DNA of 51,476 nucleotides, from contig JAAXVR010000015.1 of the NCBI GenBank assembly GCA_013335405.1, positions 9,724-61,199 on the forward strand, read 5' to 3'. Within the stretch, counting starts at the first letter, position 1. Each line of letters starts with the position of its first letter. The notes beneath the pieces are model-generated. The model ran no database searches and had not been told where the DNA came from. It saw only the letters and a list, made by a program, of their open reading frames with translations. The DNA comes from Chlorobiaceae bacterium. Lineage in GTDB: Bacteria; Bacteroidota; Chlorobiia; Chlorobiales; Chlorobiaceae. Made by a program: the position numbers and the translations under genes. Below, in pieces: positions 36,040 through 45,719 of this stretch.

Positions 36040-39000
36040 ATGAGCTATCTCTTCAAAGGCGCGATTTTCGATCTTGACGGAGTCATCACAGGAACGGCTA
36101 AAGTGCACAGCCTTGCCTGGGAATCGATGTTCAACTATTTCCTGAAAAATTACGCGGAAGTCAACAACGAGCCTTTCGTGCCTTTCGATCCGGCTCATGA
36201 CTACCACAAGTATGTCGACGGAAAACCCAGGATGGAAGGGGTAAAAAGCTTCCTCGAGTCCCGCGATATCGAGCTCCCTTTCGGCGAACTCGACGACATT
36301 CCTGAAAAAGAGACCATCTGCGGACTCGGCAACCGCAAGAACATCCTCTTCACCGAAATACTCATCAAGGAAGGTCCGGAAGTTTACCACTCTTCGGTCA
36401 ACCTCATCAAGGAACTCATCGCGAAAGGCATCCGGATCGGCATAGCATCTTCGAGTCGCAACTGCAAGATCATCCTGAAGCTCGCCGAGCTCGAGCACCT
36501 CTTCGAAACCCGCGTCGACGGGGAGGTCTCCATTGAACTCGGGCTGAAAGGCAAACCAAATCCCGACATCTTCGTGACCGCTGCGCAGAACCTCGGCCTC
36601 GAACCCCATGAATGCATGGTCGTCGAAGACGCAATATCGGGCGTGCAGGCAGGATCACGGGGAAACTTCGGCCTTGTGCTCGGCATCGCCCGAGAAATCG
36701 AGGGGGAAAAACTCCGCGAACAGGGTGCCGACATCGTCGTCAGGGACCTCGGCGAAATCACCATCGACGAGATAGAAAAGTGGTTCTCCGACGGCCTGGA
36801 ATTCGAAGGATGGAATCTCACCTATACCGATTTTTCACCCAAAGACGAGAAGCTGCGCGAAACGCTTACGGCCATCGGCAATGGCTATCTGGGCGTCCGG
36901 GGCGCCTACGAAGGTTCGCGGAGTTCCCAGCACCATTACCCCGGAACTTACATCGCGGGCATCTTCAACAGGGTACCGTCCGATGTTCACGGCCAGACCA
37001 TCTTCAACAACGATTTTGTCAACACACCGAACTGGCTGCCCATTGAGTTCAGGATCGGAGGTGGAGAGTTTATCGACCCATTCGAACAGAAAATCCTCAG
37101 CTACCGCCATAACCTCTGTTTCCGCAACGGCCTGATGGAAAGGGAGATCGTCATCCAGGACAACCTCGGCAGGATATCGAGGATCGGAAGCCGCAGGTTC
37201 GCGAGCATGGACGATCCGCATATCTGCGCCATGAAATTCACCCTGAGGCCTGTCAACTGGAGCGCCACGGTCGAGTTTCGCACCGCTGTCGACGGCAGGA
37301 TACAGAACAAGGGCGTTGCACGCTACAGCGAACTTACCAGCGACCACCTCGTCCACCGGGAAAGCATGAGCGAAGGAGGCACGATGATGCTGCATGTCAG
37401 CACCAGCGTTTCGAATTACGATATCGTGGCTGTCGCGAAAACCAGGATTCTGTCCCACGGCAAGCCGGAAGAGGCCGAGCGCACGCCAATCAGCGAAGAT
37501 CGCTATGTCGGCGAGCTGTTCCGTGTCGCGCTCACGCCCGACAAGAGCTGCACCATCGAAAAAATCGTCGCCACCCACACCTCGCACGACCTCGGCAGTA
37601 CAGGTTGTATGAATGATGCGCGAGTCTCGATAGAACAGGCGGAATCGTTCGAAACGCTTTTCACGGCGAACGAGACGGCATGGGCAAAGATCTGGGCAAA
37701 AGCCGATATCATCGTCGAAGGCGACCGTTTCAGCCAGAAGGTGCTCAGGCTGCACAGCTATCACCTGCTCTGCACGGCTTCACCACACAATCCGCGTATC
37801 GACGCAGGCATGCCCGCAAGGGGCCTGAACGGCGAATCGTACCGCGGCCACATTTTCTGGGACGAGATCTTCATCCTGCCGTTTTTCAATCGCCACTTCC
37901 CCGACATTTCCAGGGCGCTGCTCATGTACCGCTATAACAGGCTCGACGCAGCAAGGGAATACGCGAGGGAGCACGGCTACAAAGGTGCGATGTTCCCGTG
38001 GCAGACTGCCGATGACGGCAAGGAGGACACCCAGATCATCCACTACAACCCGAAGAGCGGCAGCTGGGGGCCGGACCTCAGCTGTCTGCAGCGACACGTT
38101 TCGATCGCGGTCTTTTACAACGTCTGGCGCTATATTTACGACACGGACGACACCGAGTTCCTGAACGACTACGGAGCTGAATTGATGTTCGAAATCGCGA
38201 GGTTCTGGGCATCGATCGCGAGCCACGAGAACGGCACGGGAAAATACCATATCGAAGGCGTCATGGGCCCGGACGAATTTCATGAGACCCTTCCCGGAAG
38301 CGGCAAGGAGGGTATCAAGGACAACGCCTACACCAACATCATGGCAGTCTGGCTTTTCGAAAAAGCTTCCGAGATCGGTGAAAAAATCGATCCGGCCGTT
38401 CTGCGCCACCTGATCTCCAAAATCCATCTCGGGTTCGACGAACTGAACCACTGGAAGGACATCAGCAGGAACATGAACATTCTTGTCGACGGCGACGGAA
38501 TCATCGAGCAGTTCGACGGCTACATGAAGCTCAAAGAGCTCGACTGGACCCACTACCTTTCGAGGTATGGCAATATTCACCGCATGGACAGGATCCTCAA
38601 GGCAGAAGGCGATACCCCGGACAACTACAAAGTGGCCAAACAGCCGGACGTGCTGATGACCTTCTATACGCTCTCTCCCGGCGAGGTTGCCGAGATGCTG
38701 CAGAAAAACGGCTACAACGTGCCAGACGCATACACGCTCGTCAGGAAAAACTATGCGTATTATGAACCGAGGACCAGCCACGGTTCGACCCTCAGCAAGG
38801 TGGTGCACTGCATCATATCGAGTTACCTGCAGGACGGTCACGAAACCGCGTGGAAATGGTTCATGGATGCTCTGAAAAGCGACATCCAGGACACACAGGG
38901 CGGAACGACCCAGGAAGGCATTCACTGCGGGGTGATGGCCGGGACAATCGATACGGTCATGAGGTATTTCGGAGGCATTTCGTTCTACAACGAACAGCTC

Positions 39001-39198
39001 AATGTGCATCCCAACCTTCCCGAACGCTGGAAAGAACTCAAACTGAGCGTCTGTTTCAGAAGGAACAGGTATGCCATATCGATAAAGAAAAACGACGTCA
39101 CGGTAACACTCTTCGAATCGGAAGAGGAAGATGTTCCGGCATGCATTGTCGGAAAGCACATAACCCTGACGAAATCGGTGGCTTACCATTCAGCCTGA
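36040..39198 (+). CDS. Beta-phosphoglucomutase / GH65 disaccharide phosphorylase fusion (trehalose phosphorylase-like)
   Basis: A 1052-aa two-enzyme fusion. Residues about 1-250 are a HAD beta-phosphoglucomutase-like domain: [18 protein letters not shown] (Asp11, Asp13), GIASSSRNC and KPNPDIF, then [12 protein letters not shown]. Residues about 265-1052 are a GH65 phosphorylase: [16 protein letters not shown], then [20 protein letters not shown], catalytic acid Glu746 in VMGPDEFHE, and TSHGSTLS. Together they could turn trehalose (or kojibiose or maltose) and phosphate into glucose plus beta-glucose-1-phosphate and then glucose-6-phosphate. The specificity is not decided by these motifs; the TPP-like neighbour favours trehalose. 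A strong terminator ends the unit. Confidence 0.85.
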   Translation: MSYLFKGAIFDLDGVITGTAKVHSLAWESMFNYFLKNYAEVNNEPFVPFDPAHDYHKYVDGKPRMEGVKSFLESRDIELPFGELDDIPEKETICGLGNRKNILFTEILIKEGPEVYHSSVNLIKELIAKGIRIGIASSSRNCKIILKLAELEHLFETRVDGEVSIELGLKGKPNPDIFVTAAQNLGLEPHECMVVEDAISGVQAGSRGNFGLVLGIAREIEGEKLREQGADIVVRDLGEITIDEIEKWFSDGLEFEGWNLTYTDFSPKDEKLRETLTAIGNGYLGVRGAYEGSRSSQHHYPGTYIAGIFNRVPSDVHGQTIFNNDFVNTPNWLPIEFRIGGGEFIDPFEQKILSYRHNLCFRNGLMEREIVIQDNLGRISRIGSRRFASMDDPHICAMKFTLRPVNWSATVEFRTAVDGRIQNKGVARYSELTSDHLVHRESMSEGGTMMLHVSTSVSNYDIVAVAKTRILSHGKPEEAERTPISEDRYVGELFRVALTPDKSCTIEKIVATHTSHDLGSTGCMNDARVSIEQAESFETLFTANETAWAKIWAKADIIVEGDRFSQKVLRLHSYHLLCTASPHNPRIDAGMPARGLNGESYRGHIFWDEIFILPFFNRHFPDISRALLMYRYNRLDAAREYAREHGYKGAMFPWQTADDGKEDTQIIHYNPKSGSWGPDLSCLQRHVSIAVFYNVWRYIYDTDDTEFLNDYGAELMFEIARFWASIASHENGTGKYHIEGVMGPDEFHETLPGSGKEGIKDNAYTNIMAVWLFEKASEIGEKIDPAVLRHLISKIHLGFDELNHWKDISRNMNILVDGDGIIEQFDGYMKLKELDWTHYLSRYGNIHRMDRILKAEGDTPDNYKVAKQPDVLMTFYTLSPGEVAEMLQKNGYNVPDAYTLVRKNYAYYEPRTSHGSTLSKVVHCIISSYLQDGHETAWKWFMDALKSDIQDTQGGTTQEGIHCGVMAGTIDTVMRYFGGISFYNEQLNVHPNLPERWKELKLSVCFRRNRYAISIKKNDVTVTLFESEEEDVPACIVGKHITLTKSVAYHSA

Positions 39199-39211
39199 CC
39201 AGTTCCGGCAA

Positions 39212-39246
39212 TGAAGGTTTCGATAATCGAGACCTTCACTTTTTTT
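39212..39246 (+). terminator. Strong rho-independent terminator of the trehalose module
   Basis: A 12-bp stem (39212-39223 with 39227-39238, one G-T pair), loop TAA, followed by seven T residues (39240-39246) and more T-rich sequence. It is 13 bp after the stop at 39198. Confidence 0.9.
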
Positions 39247-39314
39247 GCGTTTTTTGAGTTTGTGTACATTATTTTGAGATTTTACTTCATTCTGCACCTA
39301 TTGAGATACTTTAC

Positions 39315-40355
39315 ATGCGCCTGTCAAACTTTAGATACACCCTGCCCAGAACCAAGATTGCGGACGAGCTTGCCTCGCCCCGTGACAAGTGCAGGCTGAT
39401 GGTGCTGAACCGGCGGAAAAAAGAGATCGAGCACAAGGTTTTCGATGATATTACCTCCTACCTGAAAAAAGGCGACCTTCTCATCCTGAACAACAGCCGT
39501 GTTTTTCCGGCCAAGATATTCGGACAGAAGGAAAAGACCGATGCGAAAATCGAGGTTTTTCTGCTCAGGGTGCTCAACAGGGAAGCCGGTTTGTGGGATG
39601 TTCTGGTCGACCCGGCAAGGAAAGTGAGGGTTGGCAACAAGATCTACTTCGAAGAGGACGTCGTCGCCGAAGTGGTTGACAATACCACCTCCCGCGGCAG
39701 GACCATCAGGTTCCTCAACCCCGATATCGACGTGTTCAGCCTGGTTGAAAGAATCGGCACCGTTCCGCTGCCTCCCTACTTTTCGAGAACGGCGCGCGAT
39801 GCGGACAAGGAGAACTACCAGACGGTCTATGCGAGCCAGACCGGAGCGGTCGTAGCCCCGATGGCCGGACTGCATTTCACGATGCCCCTCCTGCAGAAAA
39901 TCCAGAAAATGGGTGTCAAGATATTACCGATCACCCTTCACCCCAGCCTGAGCACCTTCAACGCCATCGAGGTCGAGGACGTCTCGAAGCACAAGATGGA
40001 TTCGGAATATTTCAATATTCCCTACCAGACGGCCATGGAGATCAACGAAACGAAGATGCACAAAAGCGGCAGGGTCATAGCCGTGGGGACGACCACCTGC
40101 AGGGTGCTCGAAGCGAATGCAACCGTCGACGGCAAGATCAAGTTCGGCAGGGGATGGACCGACAAGTTCATCTACCCGCCCTACCAGTTCAAGGTAACCG
40201 ATGCGCTCCTCACCAATTTTCAGCAGCCCGAAACAACGCTGCTCATGGCTGTCAGTGCATTCGCCGAGCACAGGCTGCTCATGGAAGCCTACAAGACAGC
40301 GCTGAAGGGCGATTATCAGTTCCTCGCCTACGGTGACGCCATGTTCATTTATTAA
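39315..40355 (+). CDS. queA: tRNA preQ1(34) S-adenosylmethionine ribosyltransferase-isomerase QueA
   Basis: 346 aa, usual length. Family blocks: FRYTLPRTKIADELASPRDK (variant of the YxLPxxxIA start), LLILNNSRVFPAKIFG, GTVPLPPYFSR, MAGLHFT, ITLHPSLSTFNAIEVED and VGTTTCRVLE. It adds the epoxycyclopentane moiety to preQ1 in tRNA during queuosine synthesis. It starts after the terminator of the preceding unit and is followed by ispD after 27 bp, so those two may be co-transcribed. Confidence 0.96.
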   Translation: MRLSNFRYTLPRTKIADELASPRDKCRLMVLNRRKKEIEHKVFDDITSYLKKGDLLILNNSRVFPAKIFGQKEKTDAKIEVFLLRVLNREAGLWDVLVDPARKVRVGNKIYFEEDVVAEVVDNTTSRGRTIRFLNPDIDVFSLVERIGTVPLPPYFSRTARDADKENYQTVYASQTGAVVAPMAGLHFTMPLLQKIQKMGVKILPITLHPSLSTFNAIEVEDVSKHKMDSEYFNIPYQTAMEINETKMHKSGRVIAVGTTTCRVLEANATVDGKIKFGRGWTDKFIYPPYQFKVTDALLTNFQQPETTLLMAVSAFAEHRLLMEAYKTALKGDYQFLAYGDAMFIY

Positions 40356-40382
40356 CCGGCAACGATATCCGGGCCCTTCATC

Positions 40383-41114
40383 ATGAATTCCATCGCCATC
40401 ATCGCGGCAAGCGGCATCGGCAAAAGGATGCAGCTCAAAGACGGCCTGAGCAAACAGCTCCTTGAAATCGGAGGCTTTCCGGTCATCTGGCATACCCTCA
40501 GGGCATTCGAACGTGCATCCTCTGTTTCGTCCGTCTATATCGCCACAAAATCTGAAAACATTGAACTCCTGAAGGAAATGGCCGCCTCGGCAGGCTTCTC
40601 CAAGGTGAAAGCGGTCATCGAAGGAGGCCGGGAACGCCAGGACTCGGTGAACAACTGCATCAAGGCTGTCGAAAGGGAGATCCGCAGTACCGGCAGTATC
40701 CCTGACGCCATTCTTGTGCATGACGGGGCCCGGCCGTTCATCCAGCCGACGGAAATCGACGAGATTTCGCGACTCTCGGCAGAATACGGTGCATGTGTTC
40801 CGGCAACGAAACCGAAAGACACGATCAAGTATATTGGCGCTGACCCCGGTTTTTTCGGCGAAACCCTCGAAAGGAACCGCCTCCTGCAGGTCCAGACCCC
40901 TCAGGGGTTCCGAAGCCCGCTGCTGATACAGGCACATGAACAGGCCCAGCTCGAAGAGTGGTACGCGACCGACGACGCAGCCCTTGTCGAACGCTTCTTC
41001 CCCGAGCAGCAGATAAAAGTTTTCGAGACCGGATACCACAACATCAAAATCACGACTCCGGAGGATATCCCGATCGCGGAGGCGATTTTCGGGCAGCTTT
41101 CCACGCTGCCCTGA
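40383..41114 (+). CDS. ispD: 2-C-methyl-D-erythritol 4-phosphate cytidylyltransferase
   Basis: 243 aa. The nucleotide-binding start is IAIIAASGIGKRM (Ser in place of the common Gly-rich residue), followed by KQLLEIGGFPVIWHTLRAFE, VIEGGRERQDSVNNC, LVHDGARPF and the end VFETGYHNIKITTPEDIPIA. It makes CDP-methylerythritol in the MEP isoprenoid pathway, which feeds carotenoids, chlorophyll tails and quinones in a phototroph. Two tRNA genes follow. Confidence 0.95.
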   Translation: MNSIAIIAASGIGKRMQLKDGLSKQLLEIGGFPVIWHTLRAFERASSVSSVYIATKSENIELLKEMAASAGFSKVKAVIEGGRERQDSVNNCIKAVEREIRSTGSIPDAILVHDGARPFIQPTEIDEISRLSAEYGACVPATKPKDTIKYIGADPGFFGETLERNRLLQVQTPQGFRSPLLIQAHEQAQLEEWYATDDAALVERFFPEQQIKVFETGYHNIKITTPEDIPIAEAIFGQLSTLP

Positions 41115-41151
41115 ACGATGCGGCGCTGAACAAATAAATCATGCGTCGGTA

Positions 41152-41180
41152 TTGTTTATTTTTTTATGCCGTTGTATATT
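41152..41180 (+). promoter_or_regulatory. Promoter of the tRNA-Met/tRNA-Gly pair
   Basis: -35 TTGTTT (41152-41157), 17-bp spacer, -10 TATATT (41175-41180). Transcription would start near 41187, 8 bp before the tRNA-Met 5' end. It is the best sigma70-like promoter I see in the window. Confidence 0.6.
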
Positions 41181-41194
41181 AGGAGCCCGAATCT

Positions 41195-41268
41195 GGTGAG
41201 GTAGCTCAGTTGGTTAGAGCACAGGATTCATAACCCTGAGGTCGAGGGTTCAATTCCCTCTCTCACCA
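41195..41268 (+). tRNA. tRNA-Met (CAT), elongator type
   Basis: A 74-nt cloverleaf: acceptor GGTGAGG/TCTCACC, D-stem GCTC/GAGC, anticodon loop TTCATAA with anticodon CAT, T-arm GAGGG-TTCAATT-CCCTC, discriminator A, CCA not encoded. It pairs fully at the first acceptor position, so it is not an initiator. The lysidine-type tRNA-Ile with the same anticodon is the alternative; the loop and variable region look like elongator Met. Confidence 0.9.
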
Positions 41269-41277
41269 CTATCGAAA

Positions 41278-41350
41278 GCGGGTGTAACTCAGTTGGTAGA
41301 GTGTTTGCTTCCCAAGCAAAATGTCGCGAGTTCGAATCTCGTCACCCGCT
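41278..41350 (+). tRNA. tRNA-Gly (CCC)
   Basis: A 73-nt cloverleaf: acceptor GCGGGTG/CACCCGC, D-stem ACTC/GAGT, anticodon stem TTTGC/GCAAA around TTCCCAA with anticodon CCC, T-arm GCGAG-TTCGAAT-CTCGT, discriminator T as usual for Gly. It lies 9 bp after tRNA-Met on the same transcript. Confidence 0.93.
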
Positions 41351-41399
41351 CAGTAAACGTTTCCCCTTTTCTCTCCATCTTGCAAGAGCGTTCCGGACC

Positions 41400-41837
41400 A
41401 TGGCATCTTCATCGATATTCTTCTCCCCTGTCACTCCGGATGAAATCAACGACAGCCAGATCATCGATGGCCAGATGGCGAGGCATCTCGGCATCGAGAT
41501 AACCGAGGTCGGACCCGATTTCATGACCGCAAGGATGCCCGTCGATCACAGAACCATTCAGCGCATCGGCATTCTGCACGGCGGGGCGTCGCTGGCACTT
41601 GCCGAAACCGTCGGAAGCATCGCCGCGTCCTGCTGCGTGGACAGTGAATCCTTCTATATCGTCGGACAGGAAATCAACGCGAACCACCTCCGTCCCGTGA
41701 GGAGCGGTTACGTCCATGCTACCGCACGTCCGCTGCACCTCGGCAGGAGCTCGCAGGTCTGGGACATCCGCATCTGCAACGATGAAGGCAAACTCACCTG
41801 CGTAAGTCGGTTCACGGTTGCGGTCCTGAAAAAATAG
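41400..41837 (+). CDS. Hotdog-fold thioesterase (PaaI / MenI-like)
   Basis: 145 aa from MASSSIFFSP (41400); the frame is open further upstream only because it runs through tRNA-Gly. The hotdog core has MARHLGIEITEVGPDFMTAR, RIGILHGGASLALAETVGSI (active-site Glu in ALAETVG) and INANHLRPVRSGYVHATARP. The motif set is that of 1,4-dihydroxy-2-naphthoyl-CoA hydrolase (MenI) and related thioesterases, which would suit menaquinone synthesis here, but the exact substrate is inferred. A terminator follows. Confidence 0.85.
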   Translation: MASSSIFFSPVTPDEINDSQIIDGQMARHLGIEITEVGPDFMTARMPVDHRTIQRIGILHGGASLALAETVGSIAASCCVDSESFYIVGQEINANHLRPVRSGYVHATARPLHLGRSSQVWDIRICNDEGKLTCVSRFTVAVLKK

Positions 41838-41843
41838 CCCCCC

Positions 41844-41892
41844 CGGGAAAGCTTCTCCCCCGCTGATTTTTTCAGAAGCCGTCCCGTTTTTT
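41844..41892 (+). terminator. Terminator after the thioesterase gene
   Basis: Arms CGGGAAAGCTTCT (41844-41856) and AGAAGCCGTCCCG (41874-41886) pair as 5 + 6 bp around a 2-nt internal mismatch, followed by six T residues (41887-41892). Confidence 0.7.
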
Positions 41893-41957
41893 GAAAAAGT
41901 TTTCATACCTTGTTCCTTGTTGTAAAGGATTTTCACACTCATTGCCGTTTTCCGGGT

Positions 41958-43358
41958 ATGCCGACAAAACCAACAGTATCTGTCGTAACACCGCTCAGAC
42001 CTTCCTCCGGGGATCACATCAAACAGCTTGCCGCACAGCAGAAATCGCGAAAGAAGTGGCTGCTTGTCCAGCCCAAGAGCAGCACCAGCATGATGGTCGA
42101 TTCCGGCACGGTCAGCATGCCCCTCAATCTCATCATGGTGGCGACCATCGTCGGGGAACTCTTCGATGTCACCTTCATCGACGAACGCCTCGGCGACAAG
42201 ATCCCCGAGGATTTTTCAGGCTATGACATCGTGGCGATCACGTCGAGAACACTCAACGCGACGAAGGCATACAAGATAGGCGACGCAGCGCGGGCACAGG
42301 GCCGGACCGTCATTCTCGGCGGTGTCCACCCGACCATGCTGCACGATGAAGCATCGCTCCACTGCACGAGCGTTGTTTACGGAGAAATTGAATCGATATG
42401 GGACGAGCTGGCAGCCGATGTCCTGCAGGGAACCATGAAACGCGTCTACCGGGCTTCTGCGCTCAAGCCGATGCATGAGATGCTCCGCCCGGACTTCAGC
42501 TACGCGATCACTTCGAAAAACGCGAAAAAGTACAGTTCACTCATTCCCATCCTTGCCACGAAAGGATGCCCTGTCGGCTGCAACTTCTGCACAACACCAA
42601 CCATCTACGGCAAGAACTACCGGTACCGCGAGATGGATCTGGTTCTCGACGAGATGCGCTACCACCAGCAGCGCCTCGGAAAGCAGAAAGTCAGTTTCTC
42701 GTTCATGGACGACAACATCAGCTTCCGTCCGCAGTATTTCACCTCCCTGCTCGAAGAGATGGCGAAGCTCGGCGTCCGCTGGAACGCGAACATTTCGATG
42801 AACTTCCTCGACAAGCCCGAAATCGCCGAACTTGCCGGACGTTCCGGGTGCGATCTGCTGAGCATCGGTTTCGAATCGCTCAATCCGGAAACCCTGAAAA
42901 CCCTCCACAAAGGATCCAACCGCCTCGGCAACTACGAGAAAGTGGTAGGCAACCTGCACAGGAACGGCATCGCGATCCAGGGGTATTTCATGTTCGGCTT
43001 CGACAACGATACCGAGGAGAGCTTCCAGCTCACCTACGACTTCATCATGAAGAACCAGATTGAGTTTCCTGTCTTTTCGCTGGTGACGCCTTTTCCGGGA
43101 ACGCCCTATTTCGACGAGATGAAACCCCGCATCCGCCATTTCGATTGGGACAAGTACGACACCTATCACTACATGTTCGAACCGAACAGGATGAGCGGCG
43201 ATAAACTGCTTGAAAACTTTGTGAAGCTGCAGAAAGAGGTTTACAAGGCAAGCTCGATCATGAAACGCATGAAGGGAAAACCGTTCAACTGGGTCTGGTT
43301 CGTGAACTACGCCATGAATCGCTTCACCAGCAAGCTGACCACGGATTATTACTATTGA
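41958..43358 (+). CDS. B12-binding domain radical SAM protein
   Basis: 466 aa from the ATG at 41958 (a TTG at 41910 is possible). N-terminal cobalamin-binding-like domain (about 30-150: MPLNLIMVATIVGELFDVTF, then ITSRTLNATKAY, then LGGVHPTML). The radical SAM core has the iron-sulfur motif CPVGCNFC, FSFMDDNISFRPQYF, LLSIGFESLNPETL and YFMFGFDNDTEESF, and PFPGTPYFDEM near its end. This is the class B layout shared by P-methylase, HpnP and the bacteriochlorophyll side-chain methyltransferases BchQ/BchR. The usual DxHxxG ligand is absent, as in that class. A methyltransferase on a pigment or lipid is possible but unproven. Confidence 0.82.
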   Translation: MPTKPTVSVVTPLRPSSGDHIKQLAAQQKSRKKWLLVQPKSSTSMMVDSGTVSMPLNLIMVATIVGELFDVTFIDERLGDKIPEDFSGYDIVAITSRTLNATKAYKIGDAARAQGRTVILGGVHPTMLHDEASLHCTSVVYGEIESIWDELAADVLQGTMKRVYRASALKPMHEMLRPDFSYAITSKNAKKYSSLIPILATKGCPVGCNFCTTPTIYGKNYRYREMDLVLDEMRYHQQRLGKQKVSFSFMDDNISFRPQYFTSLLEEMAKLGVRWNANISMNFLDKPEIAELAGRSGCDLLSIGFESLNPETLKTLHKGSNRLGNYEKVVGNLHRNGIAIQGYFMFGFDNDTEESFQLTYDFIMKNQIEFPVFSLVTPFPGTPYFDEMKPRIRHFDWDKYDTYHYMFEPNRMSGDKLLENFVKLQKEVYKASSIMKRMKGKPFNWVWFVNYAMNRFTSKLTTDYYY

Positions 43359-43425
43359 AAGGGTGCTGCGATAACGCTGGCCGTATTCCAATCCCGGATC
43401 CTCTCAAAAAACAGGCTGTCGTTCC

Positions 43426-44883
43426 ATGTCCCTGCTCCAGAATGTCATTATCCTCACAACAGGCTTTCTGCTCTCGCAGGTACTCATTGCCCGGAATACC
43501 CATTTCCGTCTTATCGCATTTCTGCTGCGGCACGGAGGAACCGGGCTCCGCTCTCTGCTGACCTCCGTTCTGCTCATCTCCTACAGCCTTTCGATATTCC
43601 TCTCCAATACCGTCGTGGTGCTTGCGATGCTCCCGGTCATCAACAGACTTATGGGATTCGTGACGGAAAAGGTATCGAAAAAAGAGATCGCAACGCTGTT
43701 CTATCTCTCCCTGACTTTCGGAGCCACAACAGGAGGGCTGGCATCCCTGATCGGCAATCCGCTCAACGCTTTCGCCGCAGGGCTTCTGGAGTTCTACCGG
43801 ATAGAGAACCGCGAAGAGGTCAACTTTTTTTCCTGGCTGATGGTCGGGCTCCCTGCTTCGCTTGCGATCATTGCAGCCGCACGTCTGATTATTCTGCGTA
43901 CGGCCCGGAACTGCAGCGACACGGCACTTCTCTATCCCGAAAGTCATGAAACGGCCCGTCTCCCTCATCGGGCTCTGTTGTTTTTCGCGCTCAATATGGC
44001 ATTCATCACCACCCTGTCGGGAGTCCAGTTCTTTGTCAAGCCTGCGCCGCTGTTCTCCGGCCTGTCGTGGATCGATCTTTCCTTCGTTTGCTATGGAACA
44101 CTCTTCGTCCTGTTCACCTTCATGTATCCGGTAAAAGAAGTTGCCGCCGCAAACATCCTGAAAAATGCGGTTTTCCTCATATTCTTTGTCGCCGCATTTC
44201 CGTTGCTCCTGCTCAGCAGAGTATCGATGGAAATAGAACGCCATATGCGCATTCCGCTTTCCCCCTTTTCCCTTTCCGCGGAAAGAGCGCTGCAGAAGTG
44301 GTTCGATTCGGTCTGGAACCGCCTGTTTCATGAACCGGCCGGCAGCATTGAATCACCGAACAAACAGGCCATACTCTCCATCAACACCATCATTCTCGAC
44401 ATTCCCTATTTCGGATTGCTGCTCGTCACCGTTTTCGGTTCGCTGCTCTATTTCGGTCTCAATGCCGGTGACAATCCTGCAACGCCGCAAAGCGACGGGT
44501 ATCTTGTCAGCGGAGTGACGGCAATGATTCTCAAGGTGCTCGAACCGCTCGAAACGCCCTTGCTCTTCATTCCGGTGCTCAATGCATCGGCAGCATTCTC
44601 TTCGGAACTGCTCAGCAATACCGCAATCGTCGTGATACTCTCTCCGCTGATGATCGCAACGGCACCGCATTCAGGTCTCAGCCCGCTGGTGCTGCTGCTC
44701 TCGCTCACAACGGCAGCCAGCGCCGCCTACATGACCCCGCTCGCTTCACCGGCAAACACGCTGGCATTCGGAGGGTTCGAACGTGTTTCCCTCAAAACAA
44801 TTCTTGCTGCCGGCATGTTCATGAACATCATCGCGGCAGGAATTATTTCTCTCGTATTTCTTGGGCTGTCGGTTCTGCTGTGA
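43426..44883 (+). CDS. SLC13/DASS-type anion permease
   Basis: 485 aa with about ten to twelve transmembrane segments. The two inverted-repeat signatures are visible: LSNTVVVLAMLPV (Ser60-Thr62) with GGLASLIGNPLNAFA in the first half, and LLSNTAIVVILSPLM with LASPANTLAFGGF in the second. These Ser-Asn-Thr pairs bind sodium and the anion in SLC13 carriers. The central loop (about 275-315) is long and charged. It starts 67 bp after the radical SAM gene and may be co-transcribed. Sulfate, a dicarboxylate or another anion could be the substrate. Confidence 0.78.
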   Translation: MSLLQNVIILTTGFLLSQVLIARNTHFRLIAFLLRHGGTGLRSLLTSVLLISYSLSIFLSNTVVVLAMLPVINRLMGFVTEKVSKKEIATLFYLSLTFGATTGGLASLIGNPLNAFAAGLLEFYRIENREEVNFFSWLMVGLPASLAIIAAARLIILRTARNCSDTALLYPESHETARLPHRALLFFALNMAFITTLSGVQFFVKPAPLFSGLSWIDLSFVCYGTLFVLFTFMYPVKEVAAANILKNAVFLIFFVAAFPLLLLSRVSMEIERHMRIPLSPFSLSAERALQKWFDSVWNRLFHEPAGSIESPNKQAILSINTIILDIPYFGLLLVTVFGSLLYFGLNAGDNPATPQSDGYLVSGVTAMILKVLEPLETPLLFIPVLNASAAFSSELLSNTAIVVILSPLMIATAPHSGLSPLVLLLSLTTAASAAYMTPLASPANTLAFGGFERVSLKTILAAGMFMNIIAAGIISLVFLGLSVLL

Positions 44884-44922
44884 CGAGAAGCGTTTTCACA
44901 CGTTCCGTTTACCTGAAGATCC

Positions 44923-44961
44923 GGGCGATTCAGACACAGGTTTTCCCGGTCCGAATCGCCC
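44923..44961 (+). terminator. Stem-loop after the SLC13 gene
   Basis: Perfect 9-bp arms GGGCGATTC (44923-44931) and GAATCGCCC (44953-44961) with a 21-nt loop, 40 bp beyond the stop. No T-run follows, so a classical terminator is uncertain. The remaining gap to 45144 shows no coding signal. Confidence 0.4.
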
Positions 44962-45144
44962 CCCGAACATCACTCCCCTGCCCGTTCCCTGTAAGGCCAT
45001 GGTTCCCGGCGCCTCAAGTTGCGGCTCTCTCGGCAAAGCGCAATACCATTGATGATGTCAAAAGACAACCTCTTTAGGAAATATACAATACTGTTACCAC
45101 ATCCTGACTTCTTGAGCTGCATCAGCTGATCCCTGAGAACCTTT

Positions 45145-45597
45145 TTACCTGGACCAGTTACAGGAAACTCCAGGATGACAACGGGCATTCAGAGAAAGTG
45201 AGCTTTCGGCAAGCCATCTGCGCCCTGATGACAACCATAATCTTATGTTTTCCAGCGGAACTCCGATGACTTGTGCTATTGTGCATGGCTTCAAACCGGA
45301 AATCTCCGAGAAGAGTACCGTTAGTTTGACATCGGCTTCCTGCTGAATTATTACCTCCCCTAAATGCGCGATCGTTTTACAGGATGGCTGAGGAATACAG
45401 GCAATCTTCTCGTGAATGTAACTGTCGAAATAGGAGTCTCTGAATGATTTGCATACTTCAAGTTCGGCGGTCCAGGTGCCGACGTTCAGATAGGTCCTGT
45501 AAACAAGATGGGATGCCGCCTCTTCAGACCCGGTCATCCAATACGCTATGGTGTAAATGTCATCCAGCAACTCTGCCGACGTTTTTTTTATTGCCAT
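45145..45597 (-). CDS. Small ECF-sigma-factor-like protein
   Basis: 150 aa. The first 55 residues (SAELLDDIYTIAYWMTGSEE, then FRDSYFDSYI) resemble sigma70 region 2. Residues about 90-135 (LTVLFSEISGLKPCTIAQVI, then GVPLENIRLWLSSGRRWLAE) resemble the region 4 helix-turn-helix. The middle is short, and region 2 lacks obvious -10-recognition residues, so it may be a degenerate or regulatory sigma-like protein. A textbook ribosome-binding site (GGAGGAAA) sits 6 bp before the ATG, so it is a real gene. No anti-sigma factor is adjacent. Confidence 0.55.
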   Translation of the reverse strand: MAIKKTSAELLDDIYTIAYWMTGSEEAASHLVYRTYLNVGTWTAELEVCKSFRDSYFDSYIHEKIACIPQPSCKTIAHLGEVIIQQEADVKLTVLFSEISGLKPCTIAQVIGVPLENIRLWLSSGRRWLAESSLSLNARCHPGVSCNWSR

Positions 45598-45719
45598 AGC
45601 TATTTCCTCCGTAAATGGTTGCTCAGATGTCCTGAATACAGGTCCTGTGACTGGATCGGGGAAACAATAATACCGAAGCTGTTACTGCTTTGACTTTTCG
45701 GGGACAAGCTTTTTTTTTG

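Noticed and set aside
37780-39189. 469-aa open frame on the minus strand
   Set aside because: Antisense shadow of the GH65 domain; no family motifs.
39924-41039. 371-aa open frame on the minus strand
   Set aside because: Antisense to queA and ispD, both certain.
41293-41502. Open frames running through the tRNA-Gly gene
   Set aside because: They are read through tRNA sequence; the only real coding start in this area is at 41400.
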